A stretch of 21,959 bases of DNA from a virus: positions 1 to 21,959 of IMG/VR virus record IMGVR_UViG_3300017727_000192, one strand, 5' to 3'. Of the stretch, positions 15,023 to 20,306 are shown piece after piece. The notes under the pieces were generated by a model that saw only the letters and a program-made list of their open reading frames with translations, was not told the origin of the DNA and did not search any database. The number at the start of each line of letters is the position of its first letter. The stretch's first letter is position 1. The position numbers and the translations under genes are program-made.

Positions 15023-15744
15023 AAGAAGTAGCACTGGTATGTGCTGGCGCAAAGTTTGATCCCGATATTCATGTCCGCCAAATATACCTAAACTTACAAA
15101 AGAACTGTAGTGATTTTAGATTAACTGTTTTTACTGACAAAGGCAGAGGTCTAGACTTGCCAGGTGTGCGACTTATACAGTTACCAGATTGGAATCTATC
15201 ACCTAGACAGTTATGGTGGTATAAACTTTACATACACGCACAGCATGAATGGACTGGACCTGTGCTATACATGGATTTAGACACTGTAATCATCAACAAC
15301 ATAGACAAGTTTTGGGATTATCACCCGGGTGATTTTTGTATTTGCCAAGACTTTAATAGACAGTTTATCAGAGACTATGCTGTTAGCAACAGCAGTATTA
15401 TGCGGTTTGATCCCGGCACTACCTCGGAGATGTATAATAACTTTGTAGGTAATATAGAAAAACATCTGCGTCAGTTTCGAGGTGATCAAGACTATGTTAC
15501 TGATTGGTTTAAGAATCGTCCTGAGAAAACTTGGTGGCCCAAAGAATGGGCAATGAGTTACAAATGGGAAATAAAACATGGCGGTAGTCGTATAGGTGGA
15601 ATGGATGTAAAATATCCAGATGATTACTACCATCCGGAACATGATGAAGTCATTCCGGATAAATGCAGTATTGTAGTATTTCACGGAAAACCTGATCCAT
15701 ATGACACAGATTTTGGTAAAAAAAGGTTGACAGTTCCTATATAG
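15019..15744 (+). CDS. GT-A-like glycosyltransferase with DxD motif
   Basis: A 241-residue glycosyltransferase. The N-terminal strand KEVALVCAGAKFD starts the nucleotide-binding fold; PVLYMDLDTVIINNID holds Asp86-Leu-Asp88, the metal site. GDQDYV (about 155-160) and the C-terminal IVVFHGKPDP, with His as a likely third metal ligand, are typical of this group. It is the last gene of the accessory-enzyme block. The ATG overlaps the previous stop (ATGA). Its last codons contain the -35 box of the next promoter (TTGACA at 15727), so translation of this gene and initiation at that promoter may interfere. Donor and acceptor unknown. Confidence 0.8.
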   Translation: MKEVALVCAGAKFDPDIHVRQIYLNLQKNCSDFRLTVFTDKGRGLDLPGVRLIQLPDWNLSPRQLWWYKLYIHAQHEWTGPVLYMDLDTVIINNIDKFWDYHPGDFCICQDFNRQFIRDYAVSNSSIMRFDPGTTSEMYNNFVGNIEKHLRQFRGDQDYVTDWFKNRPEKTWWPKEWAMSYKWEIKHGGSRIGGMDVKYPDDYYHPEHDEVIPDKCSIVVFHGKPDPYDTDFGKKRLTVPI

Positions 15745-15760
15745 GTGCTATTATATATGT
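15727..15760 (+). promoter_or_regulatory. Sigma70-type promoter P1
   Basis: TTGACA at 15727-15732, exactly 16 bases, then TATTAT at 15749-15754. The -35 box lies inside the coding end of the preceding glycosyltransferase. The start of transcription should be near 15761, giving a short leader with a GAGAGAGAG-rich ribosome region before ATG 15791. It is one of four promoters of the same design in the window (see 16344, 18387, 18656). The consensus quality suggests recognition by the unmodified host RNA polymerase early in infection. Confidence 0.85.
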
Positions 15761-15790
15761 ATAGTTAGAAACAAGAGAGAGAGCGGAACT

Positions 15791-16135
15791 ATGCAACAGC
15801 AAATCGAAACACTGATCCAAGATATCAAAGCAGACTATATTAGGTTTGCAGAAGCTGCTAACCGCGGTCCAATCGCAAAGCAAACAGGTTATTTTGCAGA
15901 GCAGGTTGCCAAGTTTGATGATCTTATTACTGTAAAAACAGGTAACAAATACATCAAGATCGTTAGAGAAGGTAGCGTCTGGGGATTCATCGTTAACACT
16001 GATAAAGATAAAAAGTTTCAATATGGTGACATATTGATGGCTGCAGGGTTTAACGCTCCTGCTCGTAACAAAGCACGTGGTAACATTTTCAAAGGTTACA
16101 ACATTCAATGGACAGGTCCTAACTACCTGCGCTAA
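15791..16135 (+). CDS. Small phage protein of unknown function
   Basis: A 114-residue protein, first gene behind promoter P1. I do not recognise a family. The N-terminal third is helical (QQQIETLIQDIKADYIRFAEAANR), and the rest alternates short strands (KYIKIVREGSVWGFIVN) with a basic Gly-rich region containing GDILMAAGFNAPARNKARGNIF. No membrane segment, cysteines or catalytic motif. The compact strand-rich half with basic residues could bind nucleic acid, but this is a guess. ATG 15791 follows a purine-rich GAGAGAGAGCGGAACT leader. No clear terminator follows; the next gene begins 37 bases later. Confidence 0.85.
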   Translation: MQQQIETLIQDIKADYIRFAEAANRGPIAKQTGYFAEQVAKFDDLITVKTGNKYIKIVREGSVWGFIVNTDKDKKFQYGDILMAAGFNAPARNKARGNIFKGYNIQWTGPNYLR

Positions 16136-16172
16136 AACAATCCTCAATATAAAAAAGCAAAAGGAAGCATTT

Positions 16173-16361
16173 ATGAACAATATCAAAGGTAGAACTGCTG
16201 CAGAACAAGCCGCTATTGACGAGTATTTTGCCAATGGCGGTAAGGTTACAATCTGCCCTGTCAACGAACGTACAGAGGATCTTGTGGTCAATATGTTCAA
16301 ACGTGGACGAGGGCGTCCTAAGAAAAAAGATGCGGATAAGGGGTTGACATCTACCGAATAG
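16173..16361 (+). CDS. Small protein with C-terminal AT-hook motif
   Basis: A 62-residue protein with a conspicuous RGRP core at 46-49 inside KRGRGRPKKK (43-52), the canonical AT-hook that inserts in the minor groove of AT-rich DNA. The N-terminal part (GRTAAEQAAIDEYFANGGKVTICP) could form a short helix and strand. The chosen ATG at 16173 has an AAAGGA ribosome site about 8 bases upstream; an earlier in-frame start inside the preceding gene is unlikely. The stop codon lies within promoter P2's spacer, so the gene end and the next promoter overlap. Such proteins may regulate transcription or compact DNA; function not shown. Confidence 0.78.
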   Translation: MNNIKGRTAAEQAAIDEYFANGGKVTICPVNERTEDLVVNMFKRGRGRPKKKDADKGLTSTE

Positions 16362-16377
16362 ATGTTATTATAAATGT
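16344..16377 (+). promoter_or_regulatory. Sigma70-type promoter P2
   Basis: TTGACA at 16344-16349, 16 bases, TATTAT at 16366-16371. The -35 box is within the last codons of the AT-hook gene. After the -10 box the sequence AAATGTATAGTAAAC is nearly the same as after P1, and GGAGAGAG (16391-16398) serves as ribosome site for ATG 16401. Drives the series of small genes that follows. Confidence 0.87.
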
Positions 16378-16400
16378 ATAGTAAACATTTGGAGAGAGAT

Positions 16401-16679
16401 ATGTTTAAGTTCGAAAACCTCGCAAACATCGGTGATACTATTCGCAGCTATGACTTCGATCCTAAGATGATGGAAGCAATGGGCGAAACACCCAAGTACA
16501 TCCAAGGCAAGATCATTGCTAAAGGATGGATCAAGCATCCAGTACATGGCTTCGAAATGTACAAAGGGTACACTATCCAGATTGAAGAAGATACAGAAGG
16601 TCATCGTATTGGCGATGAAGGTTATGTGCCTTTTGAAACAAGTTTTATGGAATATGATAACCGTGTGGAGTTGGTATAA
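16401..16679 (+). CDS. Small phage protein of unknown function
   Basis: A 92-residue protein immediately behind promoter P2. The start is ATG 16401, preceded by a strong GGAGAGAG; an in-frame ATG 27 bases upstream would begin at the predicted transcription start and is rejected. Sequence features: GDTIRSYDFDP near the N-terminus, then strands KYIQGKIIAKGWI and GYTIQIEEDTEG, and an ending of EGYVPFETSFMEYDNRVELV. This pattern of a GDxIRxYDF opening followed by a small beta-barrel-like core occurs among unnamed early proteins of marine T4-like phages. No catalytic residues are evident. It ends TAATG into the next gene. Confidence 0.85.
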   Translation: MFKFENLANIGDTIRSYDFDPKMMEAMGETPKYIQGKIIAKGWIKHPVHGFEMYKGYTIQIEEDTEGHRIGDEGYVPFETSFMEYDNRVELV

Positions 16680-16894
16680 TGAAAGCATATCTCGAGTGCT
16701 TGGATCAAGCAGAAGAAAATATCCGTGCAATGTTTAGCACAGTTGAGCGTGAAGTTGAATGGTGCTTAACAGATGAAACAACGCTAGGTACAGCAAAATC
16801 TATTACAAGCAAAATTACTGCTGGGTTAGATGAAGCACTAGCGGCAATCGAAGAACAACGTGAAATATGTAAAAGGATAGAAGAATATGTCTAA
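16679..16894 (+). CDS. Small helical protein of unknown function
   Basis: A 71-residue, mostly helical acidic protein (ECLDQAEENIRAMFSTVEREVEWCL and ITAGLDEALAAIEEQREICKRIEEYV), with heptad-like spacing suggesting a coiled coil or helical hairpin. It has three cysteines, not arranged as a metal site. No recognised family. The ATG overlaps the preceding stop (TAATG) and its end overlaps the following gene by 8 bp, so it is part of the P2 transcript. Confidence 0.78.
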   Translation: MKAYLECLDQAEENIRAMFSTVEREVEWCLTDETTLGTAKSITSKITAGLDEALAAIEEQREICKRIEEYV

Positions 16895-17210
16895 AGAACT
16901 TTTTGAAGGAACACAGCAAGCAGTAAACCAACTGAGTTTGTTTAGTGTAACTCCTGAAACGATCCTTGCAGGCAAGTCATACACTTGTACATTCACTGTT
17001 CCTTGTATTCCACTAGACGAGTTTGGTCGTCCAGGCGGGATGATGAGTATGGCAGACTTGCCCGTTAATCGTGTAGATGATTATACTAGCACAGGCTATA
17101 TTGTCGCTCGTGACACTGAACAGCGTTTAGTAGAAGTCCAAGACGACAAATCAAATCGCAAGTTTGTTGTTGAATATGATAACCTCGAGAATATTGTAGA
17201 GGATGTGTAA
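16887..17210 (+). CDS. Small phage protein, possibly SH3-like beta fold
   Basis: A 107-residue protein. A first strand pair (KSYTCTFTVPCIPL), a Gly/Pro loop (GRPGGMMSMADLP), and a C-terminal set of short strands (STGYIVARDTEQRLVEVQD, KFVVEYDNLENIVEDV) suggest a small barrel that senses or binds a partner. Two cysteines at CTFTVPC are not a recognised zinc site. I do not recognise the family. Start ATG 16887 follows AAAAGGA by about 9 bases. It ends TAATG into a membrane protein gene, with which it is likely co-translated. Confidence 0.78.
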   Translation: MSKELFEGTQQAVNQLSLFSVTPETILAGKSYTCTFTVPCIPLDEFGRPGGMMSMADLPVNRVDDYTSTGYIVARDTEQRLVEVQDDKSNRKFVVEYDNLENIVEDV

Positions 17211-17401
17211 TGGAAGTCACAGTTAACAACAGCGGCAACTTAGAACTGTTATTGGACAAGTGGGATATTTTTGTAAACCTGTTAGCAATGGGTTTCACTA
17301 TCGCACTTGTTGTAACTGTGATTGTTGCTAGCATTAAGTTGGGTTGGAAACTTTGGCCCTATATTTTAGTTGCTGGTGCGCTGGCATTTTTGTTTGTATA
17401 A
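17210..17401 (+). CDS. Small two-helix membrane protein
   Basis: A 63-residue protein with two predicted membrane spans: roughly 20-41 (IFVNLLAMGFTIALVVTVIVAS) and 44-63 (LGWKLWPYILVAGALAFLFV), separated by a short basic turn. The N-terminus is polar (MEVTVNNSGN). The size and topology resemble holins and small superinfection-related phage membrane proteins, but there is no lysis gene nearby, so neither is claimed. The ATG overlaps the preceding stop (TAATG). Confidence 0.78.
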   Translation: MEVTVNNSGNLELLLDKWDIFVNLLAMGFTIALVVTVIVASIKLGWKLWPYILVAGALAFLFV

Positions 17402-17412
17402 AGGAGTATACA

Positions 17413-17598
17413 ATGAGTGAAGGACCTTTTGAAGCTGCGTTTAACATGGATACCACAGGTGTTGTTCGCAGAGAAATCGTCACATATCGTTATGTAAATG
17501 GAACGATCCGCATGGAAACTGCAACAAGAACCTATACCGGTGACGACTATAACGATTCTACGCAATCTATCCCAATGCCGGAGGGTACCAATGGCTGA
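17413..17598 (+). CDS. Small protein of unknown function
   Basis: A 61-residue acidic protein opening MSEGPFEAAFNMDTTG and continuing with strand-forming segments (EIVTYRYVNGTIRMET, TRTYTGDDYND). No family recognised. I chose ATG 17413 because AAGGAG (17401-17406) precedes it at a good distance; longer readings upstream run back into the membrane-protein gene. Its end overlaps the next gene by 8 bp. Confidence 0.75.
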   Translation: MSEGPFEAAFNMDTTGVVRREIVTYRYVNGTIRMETATRTYTGDDYNDSTQSIPMPEGTNG

Positions 17599-17782
17599 GC
17601 CAGTTGATCCCAGCAAGAAGCACTTTTACATTAGTCTTGTAAAAAGTGGGTTACGCCTAATAGGCTGTTATTTGCTTTGGAGTGCAGGCTATGTCATGGA
17701 TGACATTCCAGGCATGTTTGTAATGTACACTGCATATGCACTAGGTGCCGCTGAAGTATTAGGCATTGTGGAGGAACTGTAA
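17591..17782 (+). CDS. Small membrane protein
   Basis: A 63-residue protein with a polar start (MAEPVDPSKKHFY) and two hydrophobic stretches, LVKSGLRLIGCYLLWSAGYVM and GMFVMYTAYALGAAEVLGIV, compatible with two short membrane helices. ATG 17591 is preceded by a GGAGGG ribosome site at 17580-17585; readings from further upstream lack a ribosome site. It ends TAATG into the next gene. Function unknown. Confidence 0.75.
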   Translation: MAEPVDPSKKHFYISLVKSGLRLIGCYLLWSAGYVMDDIPGMFVMYTAYALGAAEVLGIVEEL

Positions 17783-18006
17783 TGGGACCGTTTGATTTAG
17801 AAAAACAACTTGCTCGTAAAAAAGCCATAGCAAGTTTATTGTTAAATACTAATCTCAGCGACGATGCTAGAGTAATCTGGGAATATCACCTTAATAACAT
17901 TACATTGGATGAAGGTGAATATAATCATCGTGTAAAGCAAATATTTGGAGGAACCGAATGGAACCGATATACTGGCACACACTCGCCTATATTGTTGGAT
18001 CAGTAA
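17782..18006 (+). CDS. Small helical protein of unknown function
   Basis: A 74-residue, largely helical and basic protein (LEKQLARKKAIASLLLNTNLSDDARVIWEYHLNNITLDEGEYNHRVKQIF). No membrane span or metal site. Start ATG 17782 overlaps the preceding stop (TAATG). The final 49 bases are shared with the next gene in a different frame, an unusually long overlap for this block. Family not recognised. Confidence 0.72.
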   Translation: MGPFDLEKQLARKKAIASLLLNTNLSDDARVIWEYHLNNITLDEGEYNHRVKQIFGGTEWNRYTGTHSPILLDQ

Positions 18007-18179
18007 TAGGCTATATCTTTGGTCGTCAAAGCGGACTTACAGTTGGTATTGTGTCCGCTATTGACAGTTTGATTGACGGCGGATTTGTTAAAACAAAAGA
18101 AGACAAAGACGGCGATATTGAACTTATTAAACTAACATGGGAAGAAAGACATGGAACTTCCAAATCAGAAACTAGTTAG
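17958..18179 (+). CDS. Small membrane-anchored protein
   Basis: A 73-residue protein with one N-terminal hydrophobic segment (YWHTLAYIVGSVIGYIFG) followed by GLTVGIVSAIDSLIDGGFVKTKEDKDGDIELIKL, a short amphipathic region and an acidic tail. Proteins with this IGYxxG and IDxLIxxGFVKT pattern are familiar as unnamed small proteins of T4-like marine phages. GGAGG at 17947-17951 precedes ATG 17958 at good spacing. The gene overlaps its upstream neighbour by 49 bases and its downstream neighbour by 29. Confidence 0.78.
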   Translation: MEPIYWHTLAYIVGSVIGYIFGRQSGLTVGIVSAIDSLIDGGFVKTKEDKDGDIELIKLTWEERHGTSKSETS

Positions 18180-18390
18180 GTTTGGTCCTGACTACGAACT
18201 AAGCATTGTTAGAGAAAAAGATCGCAATGATCTTTATGAAATGGCAGTGCTTTTCAAAGGTACGATTGTAAATATGCCAGGCATCAGTGATGAACATGAC
18301 GATGTCACACGTTTCAGAACGGCACAAGATGTGCAAAGTGTTATGAAAAAAATGCACATGCTTACCGGAAAACTACCAGAAAACAGTTGA
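18151..18390 (+). CDS. Small protein of unknown function
   Basis: A 79-residue protein: strands KLVRFGPDYELSIVRE and YEMAVLFKGTIVNM, then a helical end (TAQDVQSVMKKMHMLTGK). No family recognised. Start ATG 18151 follows GAAGAAAG. The stop codon TGA is the middle of the -35 box of promoter P3 (TTGACA at 18387), so gene end and promoter coincide. Last gene of the P2 transcript unless P3 is read through. Confidence 0.75.
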   Translation: MELPNQKLVRFGPDYELSIVREKDRNDLYEMAVLFKGTIVNMPGISDEHDDVTRFRTAQDVQSVMKKMHMLTGKLPENS

Positions 18391-18420
18391 CATATACCTC
18401 TCCTGTGCTATTATAAAGTA
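18387..18420 (+). promoter_or_regulatory. Sigma70-type promoter P3
   Basis: TTGACA at 18387-18392, 16 bases, TATTAT at 18409-18414, followed by AAAGTATAAGTTAAAAC and the ribosome site AAAGGAGAG before ATG 18445. Same design as P1, P2 and P4. The -35 box contains the stop codon of the upstream gene. Confidence 0.88.
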
Positions 18421-18444
18421 TAAGTTAAAACAAAGGAGAGACGA

Positions 18445-18654
18445 ATGGGACGAGTTAAAGCACTTGTAATGGACTTTGAAGATAAGTTTATTGATAATGT
18501 CAGTGAAATTATTGGCGGTTGTGAATGTGTTGATGAACTGTTGACAAGTCTTGAAAAAGACGGTTCGATGGATCTTATTACACACATGACAGACAGTGAT
18601 AAACTAGATTTTATCGGTGAACTTTGGAACGACTTTTGGCTTGAAAAAGTTTAG
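18445..18654 (+). CDS. Small acidic protein of unknown function
   Basis: A 69-residue acidic, mostly helical protein (VKALVMDFEDKFIDNVSEIIGGCECVDELLTSLEKD, then KLDFIGELWNDFWLEKV). A Cys-Glu-Cys pair is present but no full metal site. It is the only gene between promoters P3 and P4, so it has its own promoter on both sides, suggesting that its dosage matters. Ribosome site AAAGGAGAG lies 5-13 bases before the ATG. Family not recognised. Confidence 0.82.
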   Translation: MGRVKALVMDFEDKFIDNVSEIIGGCECVDELLTSLEKDGSMDLITHMTDSDKLDFIGELWNDFWLEKV

Positions 18655-18655
18655 G

Positions 18656-18690
18656 TTGACATACACTGTAGATGTGTTATTGTTAATAGT
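18656..18690 (+). promoter_or_regulatory. Sigma70-type promoter P4
   Basis: TTGACA at 18656-18661, 16 bases, TATTGT at 18678-18683 (one mismatch to the TATTAT of the other three). The leader AATAGTAAGTTAAATG and the ribosome site TTGGAGAG follow before ATG 18716. The -35 box begins one base after the stop of the preceding gene. Confidence 0.83.
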
Positions 18691-18715
18691 AAGTTAAATG
18701 TTTGGAGAGAAACAA

Positions 18716-19024
18716 ATGAACTATTCACCAGAACTTCAGAATGCATTAGATGCAATGCGCAAGATTACTGATACATCAGATATGCATGTATTGGCTCAGC
18801 AGTACAACTCACACATTACACTGCTTGGCAAGCGCAACGGTGCTGGCATTATCAAAGGCGATAAGATTGCTTGGGAGTATGGCGGACTTAAAAAGGTTGG
18901 TATTGTAACCAAAGTTAACCGCAAGACCATTGAAGTACAGAACTATGGTAACACACCATTTGGTTCAACACGCACACGCTTGGACAAGTCAATGATCCTG
19001 GGCAAAGTAACGGATAATGCCTAA
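18716..19024 (+). CDS. Small protein, likely SH3/KOW-like C-terminal domain
   Basis: A 102-residue protein with a helical first half (SPELQNALDAMRKITDTSDMHVLAQQ) and a second half that reads like a small barrel: GDKIAWEYGGLKKVGIVTKVNRKTIEVQN then a basic loop and LDKSMILGKV. The G-D-K-I-x-W...VGIVTKVN pattern is common to SH3-like/KOW modules that bind nucleic acid or protein. I used ATG 18716, just after GGAGAGA, rather than an in-frame ATG inside the leader 18 bases upstream. It ends TAATG into the SWIM gene. Confidence 0.8.
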   Translation: MNYSPELQNALDAMRKITDTSDMHVLAQQYNSHITLLGKRNGAGIIKGDKIAWEYGGLKKVGIVTKVNRKTIEVQNYGNTPFGSTRTRLDKSMILGKVTDNA

Positions 19025-19221
19025 TGTTTAGTCACAACAGTGATACAATCAATACAAAAGGACATCCATTCGTGGGTGTCCAGTGGCCCATTGTAGGCAG
19101 TCGCGGTGATAGTTACAGTGTAGAAATGACCGATTATGGTTTTAGTTGTGACTGCCCTGCTCGTGTTAAATGTAAACACATTAAAGGTGTTGAAAAAAGG
19201 TTAGACGATGTGGATCTTTGA
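19024..19221 (+). CDS. SWIM zinc-finger small protein
   Basis: A 65-residue protein whose second half is a SWIM-type zinc finger: Cys42-x-Cys44 then Cys50-x-His52 (SCDCPARVKCKHI), preceded by the strand pair SYSVEMTDYGF, as in the usual Y-x-V...C-x-C-x(n)-C-x-H arrangement. SWIM domains bind DNA or proteins and occur in recombination mediators, helicases and transposases. Here the domain stands almost alone; the spacer between the pairs (5 residues) is at the short end. The ATG overlaps the preceding stop, and its 3' end overlaps a 29-residue membrane peptide gene. It could bind phage DNA or a host factor; not shown. Confidence 0.82.
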   Translation: MFSHNSDTINTKGHPFVGVQWPIVGSRGDSYSVEMTDYGFSCDCPARVKCKHIKGVEKRLDDVDL

Positions 19222-19297
19222 AGAACTATTTAAGTGTGTTGCTATTGCATGGATAGCAATATTTGCAGTAATGTATTTGGTCAATGTCTTCGCATAA
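19208..19297 (+). CDS. 29-residue membrane peptide (candidate)
   Basis: A short reading frame from ATG 19208 to TAA 19297. The first nine residues are MWIFEELFK, then a hydrophobic run of about 20 residues (CVAIAWIAIFAVMYLVNVFA) suitable for one membrane span, with acidic/basic residues before it. AAAAAAGG lies about 7 bases before the ATG. It overlaps the SWIM gene by 14 bases and the next large gene by 14, which fits the spacing habit of this block and otherwise would leave a 62-base gap between genes. Function unknown; a small membrane regulator is possible. Confidence 0.6.
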   Translation: MWIFEELFKCVAIAWIAIFAVMYLVNVFA

Positions 19298-20306
19298 GTA
19301 TTGGCCCAATATTGTTAGAGAAGTTTTTCCAGGTGCGGTTGTAGTAGATGCTGCACTTGAGTATCCTATTACTGACCATGGCTGGCGTGTAAACCTTCCT
19401 ACCCCAAAAGACCTAGCATGGGAACTTCCTGATTTTAGACTTGTTTTAAATCTGCAGGATATGCTTACTCAAAGCAGAGAACACAAGTTTCCCATTGAGT
19501 TAAAAAATATACATGATTTTTATAGTGGATTTGATTTTGTAGATATGAACAAAATCATTGTGCTTGTGTGGCCCATGGGTTTACAAAAAGACTGGAATAT
19601 TGCAGACAGTTTTAAGATCGTTGAGTTCAGCAGTCATCAGTATGAAACTTGGTGTCAATATAAAGATGCTGAAGATGTTCTCCGCGATGCATTTAGTAGG
19701 GAACATAAAGACTTTGAATATAACTTTGTTTGCCCACAGCGAATATATAAGCCGCATCGTGGTGCACTGCACGGTAGTTTAAACAACAGTATTGGTAATA
19801 TTAGTTTACAAACCAAAGGTATAGAGCTTGCGTATCCAAGTTTAACAATGCAGGAATATGATGATACATATAACAATCTGCTAAACTTGTTGGCTATGAA
19901 AAAGAACTACAATACTAGTTTGTTTACTATTATTAGTGAAAGTCAGTATGCAGAAGAATATGGAATCATTACAGAGAAAACATGGAACGCTATCGTAGCA
20001 GGACATCCGTTTTTAATGTGTGCGCACCAGTTTGCACTAGTACAACTGCAAGGGCTAGGCTTTCATACATACAGCAACATTTTTGATGAGACATATGACG
20101 AACTAGATAATATTGTTCGTATGAAAGATATGTTAGACAGCAACTACAGTTTTACACATGAACGTTTGAGTTATACTGAGATGGAAAATATCTACAACGA
20201 ACTGCAAGGGCTGATTAACTACAACAGAGATTACTTTTTTGATCAGTTTGGTGACCAGCTGATTAGTGAACTAAGAATGGACTTGTTGCACCTATGGGGC
20301 AAATAG
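19284..20306 (+). CDS. Glycosyltransferase-like (fucosyltransferase-type C-terminal motif) protein
   Basis: A 340-residue protein. Its C-terminal part has the run ISESQYAEEYGIITEKTWNAIVAGHPFLM, then LQGLGFHTYSNIFDETYD, which matches the ...E...ITEKxxxxIxxGxPF... pattern of GT10/fucosyltransferase-like and exostosin-like enzymes, where the Glu-Lys pair contacts the nucleotide sugar. The N-terminal half (FPGAVVVDAALEYPITDHGW to VLVWPMGLQKDW) is the acceptor half and is not recognised further. The protein at 20611 shares the same C-terminal signature. Start ATG 19284 overlaps the tiny membrane gene by 14 bases. No membrane span. Assigned from motif pattern, not from strong similarity. Confidence 0.62.
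   Translation: MSSHKYWPNIVREVFPGAVVVDAALEYPITDHGWRVNLPTPKDLAWELPDFRLVLNLQDMLTQSREHKFPIELKNIHDFYSGFDFVDMNKIIVLVWPMGLQKDWNIADSFKIVEFSSHQYETWCQYKDAEDVLRDAFSREHKDFEYNFVCPQRIYKPHRGALHGSLNNSIGNISLQTKGIELAYPSLTMQEYDDTYNNLLNLLAMKKNYNTSLFTIISESQYAEEYGIITEKTWNAIVAGHPFLMCAHQFALVQLQGLGFHTYSNIFDETYDELDNIVRMKDMLDSNYSFTHERLSYTEMENIYNELQGLINYNRDYFFDQFGDQLISELRMDLLHLWGK

Noticed and set aside
1260-15744. DNA-base hypermodification pathway
   Set aside because: Glycosyltransferases, a 2OG oxygenase and a radical SAM enzyme could in principle modify DNA, but no hydroxymethyl-pyrimidine-type synthase, nucleotide kinase or DNA-binding glucosyltransferase pattern is visible, and KpsS, FkbM, sulfotransferase and sugar-nucleotide genes point to glycans.
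15745-15790. Possible rho-independent terminator after the last glycosyltransferase
   Set aside because: The gap has short AT repeats but no GC-rich stem followed by a T run; it is explained by promoter P1 and the ribosome site. I found no convincing terminator anywhere in the window.
15737-16429. Minus-strand open frame of about 230 codons across P1 and two small genes
   Set aside because: It covers two strong plus-strand promoters and well-supported small genes with ribosome sites; its low-complexity composition (Phe, Ser, Val, Cys-rich) is typical of an antisense artefact.
17210-17401. Holin
   Set aside because: Two membrane helices and small size fit, but there is no endolysin or spanin nearby and the gene lies behind early-type promoters, so naming it a holin is not supported.
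6966-18066. Other TTGACA strings inside genes (for example near 6450, 6968, 7558, 11820, 18060 and 18540)
   Set aside because: None is followed at 16-18 bases by a good TATTAT/TATAAT box with a leader and ribosome site, so they are chance occurrences in coding DNA.
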